Position numbers and translations under genes: made by a program
Notes under the pieces: model-generated
What the model was told of the DNA's origin: nothing
What the model saw: the letters and a program-made list of their open reading frames with translations, nothing else
Database searches by the model: none
Assembly: GCA_028577615.1 (NCBI GenBank)
Contig: JAJSDU010000002.1
Span: 62,001-126,000, forward strand
Direction: 5' to 3'
DNA length: 64,000 bases
Origin: Nitrosomonas sp.
Lineage (GTDB): Bacteria; Pseudomonadota; Gammaproteobacteria; Burkholderiales; Nitrosomonadaceae
Shown here: one piece after another, positions 1-8,401 of the stretch
How positions within the stretch are numbered: position 1 is the first letter of the stretch
How the letters are laid out: each line of letters starts with the position of its first letter

Positions 1-650
1 AAGCTCGAATAATCCAGCGAACTGATCTGCAGCTGCAATGGCTCATCCGGGTTTCCTTCGGGAGACGGCACGTGTTCGACGATGGCATCAAACAATGGCC
101 GCATATCCATACTTGGCGTGTTGTAATCCAATGTGGCATAACCATTTAACCCTGATGCATAAATCACCGGAAAATCAAGTTGCGCGTCGTTTGCGCCCAG
201 CTTGTCAAACAAATCGAATGTCTGATCGACAGCCCAATCCGGACGCGCGCCCGGCCGGTCGATCTTGTTCACCACGACGATGGGGTTTAACCCCAATGCC
301 AGCGCTTTCCTGGTTACAAACCGCGTCTGCGGCATCGGGCCTTCAACAGCATCGATCAACAGCAGAACACCATCAACCATCGACAGCACGCGCTCCACTT
401 CCCCGCCAAAGTCCGCGTGTCCTGGTGTATCGACGATATTAATATGAACGCCTTCATAATCAATTGCGCAGTTCTTGGCTAGAATGGTAATGCCGCGCTC
501 GCGTTCAATATCATTCGAGTCCATCACGCGCTCGGATACCTGCTGATGCGCTGCAAAAGTCCCCGCCTGGTGCAAGAGCTTGTCAACCAGCGTGGTTTTA
601 CCGTGGTCGACATGCGCGATAATGGCGATATTACGAATAGAACGAGACAT
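1..650 (-). CDS. typA: Ribosome-associated GTPase TypA/BipA, N-terminal part (runs off the left edge)
   Basis: Translation-factor GTPase of the EF-G family that binds the ribosome and helps 50S assembly and stress adaptation. Reading leftward from the ATG at 648-650, the protein begins [20 protein letters not shown], which contains the G1 P-loop AHVDHGKT. It continues through the switch region with ERGITI, the G3 motif DTPGHADF and the G4 motif NKIDRP, followed by the family-typical stretch [13 protein letters not shown]. About 216 of the usual ~600 residues are visible; the 3' end lies outside the window. The gene is transcribed away from ppa's 3' side, with 204 bases between them. The motif set and N-terminus leave little doubt between TypA and EF-G or LepA. 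Confidence 0.95.
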   Translation of the reverse strand, partial: MSRSIRNIAIIAHVDHGKTTLVDKLLHQAGTFAAHQQVSERVMDSNDIERERGITILAKNCAIDYEGVHINIVDTPGHADFGGEVERVLSMVDGVLLLIDAVEGPMPQTRFVTRKALALGLNPIVVVNKIDRPGARPDWAVDQTFDLFDKLGANDAQLDFPVIYASGLNGYATLDYNTPSMDMRPLFDAIVEHVPSPEGNPDEPLQLQISSLDYSS

Positions 651-854
651 AAAGTAAATTCCTCAAAAATAAGCTTTTATTGATTGCACAACAGGACGCA
701 ATTATACCAGTCTGCTGGCAAGGTTAATATCCGGCCAGCCAGCTAGACGCATAAATACAATGCAAAAACAGAGATCAACCTGGAAAGAAAAAACGAATGA
801 GAATGAAACATCTGCAGGATAACGGCAACTGACGATCAGGATTAATGGACTAGC

Positions 855-1394
855 TCACGCGGATAATGTGTTCTGATAACGGGCCATGGCTTCGACAATT
901 AATCGCTTGGCCTCGCTGGCATCACACCAATCGCCGATCTTCACCCACTTTCCAGGTTCCAGATCCTTGTAATGTTCAAAAAAATGTGCAATCTGACTGA
1001 GGGTAATTTCCGGCAGATCGTCATAATTGAAAACATTCTCGTAGCGTTTGGTCAGATGTGGAGAAGGCACGGCAACAATCTTTTCGTCCCGTCCGGCATT
1101 GTCTTCCATCACCAGCACACCGATCGGCCGTACGTTGATCACACAGCCTGGCACCAACGGGCGCGTGTTGCATACCAGCACATCGATCGGGTCGCCATCA
1201 TCGGACAGCGTGTTGGGTACAAATCCGTAATTACCGGGATAAGCCATTGGCGTATGCAGAAAACGATCGACCACCAGTGTACCGGAATTTTTGTCGAGCT
1301 CATACTTGATGGGATGACCGCCAATCGGCACCTCAATCAGTACATTAACGTCTTCCGGGACGTTGTTGCCGCTGGGTATAGCTTCGATGCGCAT
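855..1394 (-). CDS. ppa: Inorganic pyrophosphatase (family I)
   Basis: Soluble cytoplasmic enzyme that hydrolyses pyrophosphate to two phosphates and so drives biosynthetic reactions, including sulfate activation encoded elsewhere in this window. The 179-residue protein has the family I signature [10 protein letters not shown] with its metal-binding aspartates, plus YPGNYGFVP and the C-terminal region GKWVKIGDW. Length matches the ~175-residue bacterial family. I place the start at the ATG at 1392-1394 because AAGGAG lies eight bases upstream; a TTG two codons earlier would also be open. It appears to be a single-gene unit. Confidence 0.95.
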   Translation of the reverse strand: MRIEAIPSGNNVPEDVNVLIEVPIGGHPIKYELDKNSGTLVVDRFLHTPMAYPGNYGFVPNTLSDDGDPIDVLVCNTRPLVPGCVINVRPIGVLVMEDNAGRDEKIVAVPSPHLTKRYENVFNYDDLPEITLSQIAHFFEHYKDLEPGKWVKIGDWCDASEAKRLIVEAMARYQNTLSA

Positions 1395-1672
1395 GCGCAA
1401 TGCTCCTTACGCTGTAAAAAAAGAACGAATTATAACGTATAGAAATAATTAACATGCTTTTTTATAAGGAAATCCAGAAATGTAGCGTATCAGTCACGCT
1501 GGCCGATCGATAAAAAATCCGGAGATGAATGGAATTTAAAAAACACCAGACGCGAAACAGCCCTGACTACAGCGAAAGAGAATGAGTACTGTGCTATAGG
1601 CCAAGCTGTTTCATGGATCATACTTTCGCCAGGCAGCAGCACTCTCCCGGATATTCGGACAGCAAGCCGGTT

Positions 1673-4600
1673 TTACCTGCGTGGCAACCTGTTATTCGGT
1701 CTGCCGAAACAGTAACCCTGCGCCAGATCGATACCAAGCTTTCTGACGCTTTCAAAGATGGCTTCATTCTCGACATATTCGGCCACTGTCATTTTGCCAA
1801 GCGCTTTGGCCACTTCCACCATGGCTTTGACAAAAATCTGATTTTCCCGGTTGTTCGCCAGATCACTGATAAAAGCGCCGTCAATTTTCAGAATCTCCAC
1901 CTCCAGATATTTCAGATAGCCAAACGTCGAAAACCCGCTGCCAAAATCATCCAGACACACTGTGCAACCCGCCTGATGGATCGCTTCAATGAACCGCTGC
2001 GCATCCTGGATATCCGATACCGCAGCAGTTTCAGTGAGTTCGATGATCAATCTGCCAGGATCAACTTTGTGTTCCATCAACAGATTACGCGTGTAAAGCG
2101 GCAAATCCGGTTCGTCGAAGCTGCGCCCGGAAATATTGATGGCCAGCGGTGGCAGATCGTCATGGGCAGCCAGCAATTCAATGCTGCGGCGAATCACCCA
2201 ACGATCAATATCCAGAATTTGTCCGGTTTTCTCGGCGTACGGAATAAACTGTCCCGGCAGAATAAGCTGTTCAGGCTGTTCGGCATCGTGCATCCGGATC
2301 AGCACTTCAGCATGACGCAACTGCCGATCGGCTGTGGCGCAAACACCCTGAAAATGCAGCTCGAACAAGCCCTGATCCAGTGCCTGCGCGATCCGGTCGC
2401 GCCAGCTCATGCGCTGCATCATGCTTTCGGATACATCCCGGGCAGAATCGTAAATCGCCCAGGTATTTTTACCCTGGCTCTTGGCCTGGTACATGGCCGC
2501 GTCGGCATGCGCCACCAAATCTTCCGCAGTTTCGCCATGTTCGGGAAAAATCGCCACGCCAATGCTGCTGGTCAGCCGGATATTGGTGCCGCGGAAACGC
2601 AGCGGAATCGAAGCAATCGCCGAAACAATACGGGACGGCAGCGCCGAAATATCGTCGCCAGACTGAATATAGCTCAAAATAGCAAATTCATCGCCCCCCA
2701 GGCGAGCAAAAATCTCAATGTGCCGAATAACACTCGACACTTCTCCGGCAGCCCGCACCAGCACGGTATCGCCGGCGCTATGACCGAAAGTGTCGTTAAT
2801 GTATTTAAAATCATCCAGATCGAAATACAGCAACGCAAACCGCGTGTGGCTGCGCAGCGTGCCGGCAATCAGATTTTCCAGTTGTTCCTGAAAGCGATGG
2901 CGGTTATACAACCCGGTCAACGGATCGCGTTCGGCCAGATAAAGCAACTGCTGAGCGGTCTGCCGCTCGCGCGTAATATCTTCATAGATCCACAGCCGCC
3001 CCAGCACACGCCCCTCATTATCAGTGACCGGATAAGACAGCTGCGTCAGCATCCGGCCATCGCTCAATTCCAATTCAAAACGCTCACTGGTTTCATGGGT
3101 ATCCATGACATTGAGCACATATCTGGACGCATTCGCGGGTCGGGCAAAGCGCTCGGTGGAGCGTTCGAGCACTGTCCTGGTTGGCAGCCCACGCAAATCG
3201 TCATGCTCATTGATCAGCCACATGCGCAGAAACGCCGGATTGACGTATTCCACGCAGTGCTGATTGTCCTCAAACAGAATACCGATACTCATTGCGGCAA
3301 GCAAAGCGCTCATGCGGCTTTGTTCACGCTCGGCCAGACCGTGCAATTCACGTTGCTGCTTTTCGGCGATACGCAATTCGTCAAGCGCCTGCCGCAAAGC
3401 CTGCTCGGCCTGTTTGCGCCGACCGATATCCAGCATGACGCCCTGAATATAAGTATGCTGGTGGGCAGCATGCTTTATCCTGATCGCGCAATCGGCGACC
3501 CAGGCGATGCTGCCGTCGCGCCTGAACAGGCGATACTCAAGATAGGTCGCTGCGGAGCCGGGTCCGCTGCCGGCAATCCCAGCCAGCACGCTATCCCGGT
3601 CCTCGGGATGAAGCTGCTTTTGCCACAAACCGGGATCATCCATCCATTCCTGCGCGGTAAAACCAAGCTGGTTTTGAATTTGCGGACTAACATACAGCGT
3701 ATGCCCCACGGGCTCCAGAGCCGCAATGTAAGTCACTGCCGGAATTTGTTCGATCAGATTGCGGTATTTATCTTCCAGCTCCAGGCGGTCGGTAATATCG
3801 CGGGCGTAACCCAGGACACCGTGAATGGCGCCATCATCCTGCCGCAGCGGCAACTTCAGGGTATCGAAGCGCCGTAAACGGCCATCGGCCAGGGTAACCC
3901 AATCGGATAAATTATGGACAGTCTCGCCGCCGAAAGCCCGATCATCGTCGGCATGAAAACTGTCGATACCTTTACGCTGCGCATTGCGCTGCTCATCCAG
4001 ATGCAGCTCCGCATGCCAGATCTCCATATCAACCTTGCCGAGCATCTGCTCCGGAGTCAGGCCCTGCGCCTGTGCAAAAGGCTTGTTCACCAGAATAAAC
4101 CTGTGTGAACGGTCTTTGACGAAAATCCAGTCCGGTGTGGCGTCAATAACCTGCCTTAACAGGGCCTTCGATTGCTTGAGTTGTAATTCGGTTGCTTTGC
4201 GCGCGCTGACGTCCTGCACAGTACCCAACGCCGACACAGGTTTGCCGTTGTCGTCAAAATGGATCTGCGCGCTCTCCCGCACCCATTTAATCGTACCAGC
4301 GGCATTGATACGATGCTCGATATCGTAAGGCGCGCCACGTAGCGCCGACTGCCATGCCCGATCGACAAAATCCCGGTCTTCAGGAACAACACAGGCCAGA
4401 AAATCCGCGTAACTCATCGGCTTGTTATCAGTAACCGCAAAAATCCGGAAGATCTCATCGGACCAGATCAGCATATTTTTTTCCACATCGAGCTGCCAGC
4501 TGCCCAGCATAGCAATCGCCTGCGCCTGATTCAGGGCATCCTGGCTTTCCCGCAAAGCGTTTTCCCGCGCCTTGCTGTCGCTGATATCCGTGTACGTGCC

Positions 4601-5839
4601 GATCATGCGCAGCGGCTGGCCCTGTGCATCCCACTCGACCATTTTTCCCATGGAAAGAATCCATTTCCACTGGCCTTGCCGGGTTTGCTGGCGAAACTCA
4701 ACCCGATAATCCTCGAGCCGGCCTGCCACATAGTCTTGATAAATCCGATACACCGTATCACGATCATCGGGATGCAGACGTTGACGCCAGCGCTCCCTCG
4801 TTTCAACAAAATTTTCCGGATCGTAACCCAGCATCAAGGCGTATTCCGGACTTACCGTGGCAACGCCGCTCTGCACATTGACATCCCACAGACCCTGATT
4901 GGCGGCAGCCATCGCCAGCCGCAAGCGGGTTTCGTTATCGCGCAATGTCCGCTCGGCCTGCCGCCTGAATGCCTGAACGCCAATCACCTGCAGGGACAGC
5001 AAAGCGTTAGTCATCACAAAAATGCACAACGCCAGTTGATCAACCTGCGCAGCGCCTTCTATAAATGGCCCGTTGCCCTTCGCCGTGCCCCAGACCGCGA
5101 TCACCGAAATCAGAAACGCGGCGAGCGTCGCACCCCGTGCATTGAAACGCAGCCCCGTCCAGATTAATGGCGGAAAAACGAGAAAAGCCCGCGATAAATT
5201 AAAATGACCCAATGAAAAATGCATGCCGAACACGAGCCAGGCAAGCACCGCGCATAACGCCAGACTCAGCGCAAATTCCACCTGAGATATCAATGTACGC
5301 CGGACGGATGGATCGTGCAGCAACCAGACCAGCAGCAGTGGCGTCATGATCAGTACGCCCACCGCATCGCCCAGCCACCAGTTCAACCATGCCTGCACAA
5401 ACAGCTCGGAAGATATCTGCTCATCGACGGCCAGCGCCAGAATGCCTGTGCTGGCGCTGATGACCATGCAGGCCGGTCCGATCACGATTAAAGCCACGAT
5501 ATTCCGGCCACGCTCAAACTGTTGATGAAACGCCCCTGCGCGTTTTATCAGCCAGGCTGCCGTTAATGCGCCCGCAGTATTACCCGCCGCGATAAGCGCG
5601 GCTGCCGAAAATGCCAGATCGCCGGTGGTCGAAGTAATCGCCAAAGCCGCCAGAAAAATGCCTGGCCAGCAGGAAAAGCCCCAGATCAGCAGTCCCGCCA
5701 GCGCAATACCGCTTGACGGCCAGAACAACGTAATGTTGGAACCGATATACGGCATACTGAGGCCCAGCTTCCCGCCGACAAAGTAGGCAAGACCCAGAAC
5801 AAAGATTCTAAACAGCAGTTTCATCGACAGGATAGGCAT
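1673..5839 (-). CDS. MASE1-multi-PAS-GGDEF-EAL cyclic-di-GMP protein
   Basis: Very large membrane sensor (1388 residues from the chosen ATG) predicted to make and/or break down c-di-GMP. Residues ~8-290 are a polytopic MASE1 sensor domain. Four or five PAS modules follow between ~300 and ~950; several have PAC-like ends such as RMIGTYTDISD and LGTVQDVSARK. A GGDEF domain (~960-1125) has the intact active-site motif ARLGGDEFAI. A C-terminal EAL domain (~1135-1385) has EVLIR in place of EALIR but keeps AINISG, ELTETA, DDFGSGFS, ILKIDG and the QGYCFGRP end. Both catalytic domains therefore look competent, though many such hybrids use only one activity. The reading frame stays open to a TTG at 5962; I prefer the ATG at 5839, with another at 5824, because MASE1 begins right after it. 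Neither has a clear ribosome binding site. Confidence 0.88.
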   Translation of the reverse strand: MPILSMKLLFRIFVLGLAYFVGGKLGLSMPYIGSNITLFWPSSGIALAGLLIWGFSCWPGIFLAALAITSTTGDLAFSAAALIAAGNTAGALTAAWLIKRAGAFHQQFERGRNIVALIVIGPACMVISASTGILALAVDEQISSELFVQAWLNWWLGDAVGVLIMTPLLLVWLLHDPSVRRTLISQVEFALSLALCAVLAWLVFGMHFSLGHFNLSRAFLVFPPLIWTGLRFNARGATLAAFLISVIAVWGTAKGNGPFIEGAAQVDQLALCIFVMTNALLSLQVIGVQAFRRQAERTLRDNETRLRLAMAAANQGLWDVNVQSGVATVSPEYALMLGYDPENFVETRERWRQRLHPDDRDTVYRIYQDYVAGRLEDYRVEFRQQTRQGQWKWILSMGKMVEWDAQGQPLRMIGTYTDISDSKARENALRESQDALNQAQAIAMLGSWQLDVEKNMLIWSDEIFRIFAVTDNKPMSYADFLACVVPEDRDFVDRAWQSALRGAPYDIEHRINAAGTIKWVRESAQIHFDDNGKPVSALGTVQDVSARKATELQLKQSKALLRQVIDATPDWIFVKDRSHRFILVNKPFAQAQGLTPEQMLGKVDMEIWHAELHLDEQRNAQRKGIDSFHADDDRAFGGETVHNLSDWVTLADGRLRRFDTLKLPLRQDDGAIHGVLGYARDITDRLELEDKYRNLIEQIPAVTYIAALEPVGHTLYVSPQIQNQLGFTAQEWMDDPGLWQKQLHPEDRDSVLAGIAGSGPGSAATYLEYRLFRRDGSIAWVADCAIRIKHAAHQHTYIQGVMLDIGRRKQAEQALRQALDELRIAEKQQRELHGLAEREQSRMSALLAAMSIGILFEDNQHCVEYVNPAFLRMWLINEHDDLRGLPTRTVLERSTERFARPANASRYVLNVMDTHETSERFELELSDGRMLTQLSYPVTDNEGRVLGRLWIYEDITRERQTAQQLLYLAERDPLTGLYNRHRFQEQLENLIAGTLRSHTRFALLYFDLDDFKYINDTFGHSAGDTVLVRAAGEVSSVIRHIEIFARLGGDEFAILSYIQSGDDISALPSRIVSAIASIPLRFRGTNIRLTSSIGVAIFPEHGETAEDLVAHADAAMYQAKSQGKNTWAIYDSARDVSESMMQRMSWRDRIAQALDQGLFELHFQGVCATADRQLRHAEVLIRMHDAEQPEQLILPGQFIPYAEKTGQILDIDRWVIRRSIELLAAHDDLPPLAINISGRSFDEPDLPLYTRNLLMEHKVDPGRLIIELTETAAVSDIQDAQRFIEAIHQAGCTVCLDDFGSGFSTFGYLKYLEVEILKIDGAFISDLANNRENQIFVKAMVEVAKALGKMTVAEYVENEAIFESVRKLGIDLAQGYCFGRPNNRLPRR

Positions 5840-6120
5840 GAAAAATTCGCGCGGGCAGCAGAATGGCGCTATTTTTTTGTGCGCCGGAAAGTTAAAAAAT
5901 GAGGATAATAACAATAAATATGCGCCGGGTGTGCCTGAAAGCTCCGGAAACAGAATGCGCAACGCGCAACACCGGGCATTTCCGTGTTACTGCTATAAAA
6001 CATACAGAGCGATTCCTGAAACTCAACAAGACGGGGCGGGAAGACAGCATATTCCAATCGCCGTGCTTCACTGCCTGATCCACAAATCCGGTGTTCAATT
6101 ACATTTTATTCGTCAGAATC
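5840..6120. other. Intergenic region between the GGDEF-EAL gene and relBE
   Basis: This divergent spacer must hold the promoter of the large c-di-GMP gene on the minus strand, but I cannot pick a convincing -35/-10 pair for it. The plus-strand relBE promoter begins at 6121. No gene, RNA or repeat is recognisable here. Confidence 0.4.
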
Positions 6121-6149
6121 TTTACGAGACTATTTAAGAGACCTATAAT
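6121..6149 (+). promoter_or_regulatory. Sigma-70 promoter of relBE
   Basis: A TTTACG -35 element at 6121-6126 and a perfect TATAAT -10 element at 6144-6149 are separated by 17 bases. Transcription would start near 6156, about 28 bases before relB. The -10 box is flanked by an imperfect inverted pair, AGACCT at 6139-6144 and AGGTTCT at 6151-6157. That is where a RelB autorepression operator would be expected, but the repeat is too weak to assign. Confidence 0.6.
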
Positions 6150-6183
6150 AAGGTTCTAAAAACCAACACCAGCGACCCAAAAC

Positions 6184-6432
6184 ATGACACATCGAATACT
6201 CACCGAAATTGCCGCCAGCATATCCGAACTCAAGGCTAATCCGATGAAAGTTGTCTCCAGCGGCAATGGCATGCCGATTGCCGTCCTGAACCGTAATGAG
6301 CCCGCTTTTTACTGCGTACCGGCCGCCGCTTATGAGGCGTTGATGGAACTGATTGACGATGCGGAACTGCTGAAATTAGTCAAGGAGAGAGCAAACGAGC
6401 CGGCAGTCAGGGTTACGCTCGATGACTTATAA
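6184..6432 (+). CDS. relB: RelB/Phd-YefM-type antitoxin
   Basis: Antitoxin of the type II pair with the downstream toxin; expected to bind and neutralise RelE and to repress the promoter at 6121-6149. The 82-residue protein has the Phd/YefM-like N-terminal half (SISELKANPMKVVSSGNGMP, then IAVLNRNEPAFYCVPAAAYE) typical of the DNA-binding fold. A charged, helical C-terminal tail (DAELLKLVKERANEPAVRVT) would wrap the toxin. Its last 11 bases overlap relE, the usual arrangement for translational coupling. No strong ribosome binding site precedes the ATG. Toxin identity makes relB the natural name, although the DNA-binding half is Phd-like. Confidence 0.88.
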   Translation: MTHRILTEIAASISELKANPMKVVSSGNGMPIAVLNRNEPAFYCVPAAAYEALMELIDDAELLKLVKERANEPAVRVTLDDL

Positions 6433-6718
6433 TCTGGAGTTCAAAAAACCCGCGCTCAAGGAATGGAAAAAACTGGACCACACCATAAAAGACCAGTTCA
6501 AAAAGAAACTCAGGGAACGGCTGAAAAACCCGCACATACCCTCCGCCGCCCTGTCCGGTGCAAAACACATCTACAAGATCAAACTGCTGCAATCTGGATA
6601 TCGTCTGGTTTACACCGTTGAAGACAAGACCGTTACTGTAACGGTGATCGCTGTCGGCAAACGCGATCGTAATGCGATTTACGATGTCGCTTTGGCAAGA
6701 ATGCATGATCATCGTTAA
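6422..6718 (+). CDS. relE: RelE-family mRNA interferase toxin
   Basis: Ribosome-dependent endoribonuclease that cleaves mRNA in the A site when its antitoxin is degraded. The 98-residue protein aligns end to end, without gaps over the first 90 residues, with my recollection of E. coli RelE. Examples are ALKEWKKL, YKIKLLQSGYRLVY and VIAVGKRDRNAIY. The catalytic residues of E. coli RelE (Lys52, Lys54, Arg61, Arg81, Tyr87) are all present at the same numbers, so the toxin should be active. It overlaps the antitoxin by 11 bases. No further gene is linked; the next gene lies on the other strand. Confidence 0.95.
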   Translation: MTYNLEFKKPALKEWKKLDHTIKDQFKKKLRERLKNPHIPSAALSGAKHIYKIKLLQSGYRLVYTVEDKTVTVTVIAVGKRDRNAIYDVALARMHDHR

Positions 6719-6928
6719 CCATAATCAATCGAACAATAATCTTAATCGTCGCATTTATTTTCCTGATTTGTGGTCTGATACTTCAATGCATGTGCTGGAA
6801 TTCGGCCAGATCGATATTGATATTCTCAAAAAACATAATAGCTTACATTAACCACAAGCCCTGACACAGCAAACCACACATCATTTCCTTTTATTTTATA
6901 AAAAACACGATCAATCAGCTTTCAATAA

Positions 6929-8275
6929 CTAATCTACCTCCCCTTTAACCGGTTTTGAATCAACGCTCTTATCCAGCTTGAAAAATTTCTGGCGAATGCG
7001 GCGCGTGACGTACCAGACGGTACACAGCACGACCGGTATCATCAGTCCGGCGATCAATTCGGGATGCACCGGAAAACCGGCCGATTTGGCCGCTTTGGCG
7101 ACATACAGGATCAGGCTGACCACGTAGTAGGAAATAGCTGCGATGGACAATCCTTCGACGGTATGTTGCAGGCGCAGTTGCAGTTCCTGGCCGCGCGTCA
7201 GTTTTTCCAGCAGCTGCCGGTTCTGCGTCTCGGTCTGTATGTCGACGCGTGTGCGCAGCAGGGCGCTGGTTTGCGCGGTGCGCTCGGCGAAGGAAGCCAG
7301 CCGCTTTGCCGTGTCTTCCACTTTCGCAATCGCCGGAGAAAAGCGGCGCAGCATGAATTCGCCGATGGTCTGCGTGCCGGGGATGGCGTTTTCCCTTAAT
7401 TCGGCGATACGCTGCGTAACCAGCTTATTGTAGGCGTGCGTAGCCGAAAAACGGTACATATGCTCGACCGTGGTGCGCTCAACGCGCACGGCCAGCGCAA
7501 CCAGCCGATCGAGTAACTCCTGATCGGAGGCCGTTTTGTTTTCAAGCTGCGCGGTAATATCGGCCAGCTGTTGTTCCGCATCGGTGAGCTGGGGATCAAG
7601 CTGTTTGGCCGCGGGCAATCCGCGCAGCGCCATCAGGCGGTAGGTTTCGATCTCGAGCAGGCGCTGCGCGATGCGCCCCGCCCGCGTCTCGGATGTACCC
7701 GCCGCGCAAATCACCAGCATGCGTTCAAAACCGCTGTCGCGCAGCATAAAGTCGGTCACCGCGAGCGAATGTCCGTTCCGTCCGATCAGAGAAGCCACCA
7801 CAATGCGTTTGCCAAACCAGTTATTCGCCAGCGCGAGCATCTCCGCAGGCCGTTCCATATTGCCTTGCACCATGGCCAGTTTGATCGCGACGAAAGTCTC
7901 TCCGGGTATTCCGGCCAGCCAGTCCTTCGGCAGGGCCAGCGATGAGAGCAATTCGGGATCCGCCGCGTCAAGCTGTGCGCCGCCGGGCAGGCGCTGCACC
8001 AGCGTATAGCTGGTATATTCCGTGTGGCGTTCCCATCTCAGCGTGCAGTCTTGCAGCCGCAGGCGCAGAAAATGGTTCTGCATGTGCGCGATCTCAAGCC
8101 CTTCCTGTCCGGAAAGTTCGCAAAGATGCCGGTATTCCTGCTCAAGAGTGACAGCCTGACTCAGCACCGCGATCCGCACCACCAGCGCAGGCAGGCGGAT
8201 ACGCTGGCTGGGACGCGCATGTATCTCATTATGCAGCCGTGCACGCTGCGGATCGTCGGGAGGCAAAAAAGTCAT
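6929..8275 (-). CDS. DUF3422 family membrane-anchored protein
   Basis: Conserved proteobacterial protein of unknown function. The 448-residue product opens with the family pattern of a short N-terminus followed by LHNEIHARPSQRIRLPALVV. A long soluble region includes predicted coiled coil around residues 220-370 (for example DAEQQLADITAQLENKTASD and LLRTRVDIQTETQNRQLLEK). Two membrane segments lie near the C-terminus (ISYYVVSLILYVAKAA and LIAGLMIPVVLCTVWYV), and a basic tail ends the protein. The layout suggests a cytoplasmic domain tethered to the inner membrane. It lies 126 bases downstream of the oxoprolinase gene on the same strand, but nothing in the sequence ties the two functionally. 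Confidence 0.85.
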   Translation of the reverse strand: MTFLPPDDPQRARLHNEIHARPSQRIRLPALVVRIAVLSQAVTLEQEYRHLCELSGQEGLEIAHMQNHFLRLRLQDCTLRWERHTEYTSYTLVQRLPGGAQLDAADPELLSSLALPKDWLAGIPGETFVAIKLAMVQGNMERPAEMLALANNWFGKRIVVASLIGRNGHSLAVTDFMLRDSGFERMLVICAAGTSETRAGRIAQRLLEIETYRLMALRGLPAAKQLDPQLTDAEQQLADITAQLENKTASDQELLDRLVALAVRVERTTVEHMYRFSATHAYNKLVTQRIAELRENAIPGTQTIGEFMLRRFSPAIAKVEDTAKRLASFAERTAQTSALLRTRVDIQTETQNRQLLEKLTRGQELQLRLQHTVEGLSIAAISYYVVSLILYVAKAAKSAGFPVHPELIAGLMIPVVLCTVWYVTRRIRQKFFKLDKSVDSKPVKGEVD

Positions 8276-8401
8276 CGGGATAAATGGCGTTAAGTGGCGC
8301 TGCTATTGTTGATCAAAAAACAGCAGTATAACAATCTTCAGCGCCGAATTAACCCGGATGCGGCGCTGTCATCACGGATACCGGCTTGACACCGTGCGTT
8401 T

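Noticed and set aside
1613..3877. 754-codon plus-strand ORF opposite the GGDEF-EAL gene
   Set aside because: It mirrors the GC-rich codon pattern of the real minus-strand gene and shows no recognisable domain; the opposite frame has unmistakable PAS, GGDEF and EAL motifs.
6786..6851. 21-codon ORF between relE and the DUF3422 gene
   Set aside because: No ribosome binding site, no promoter and no downstream gene on that strand.
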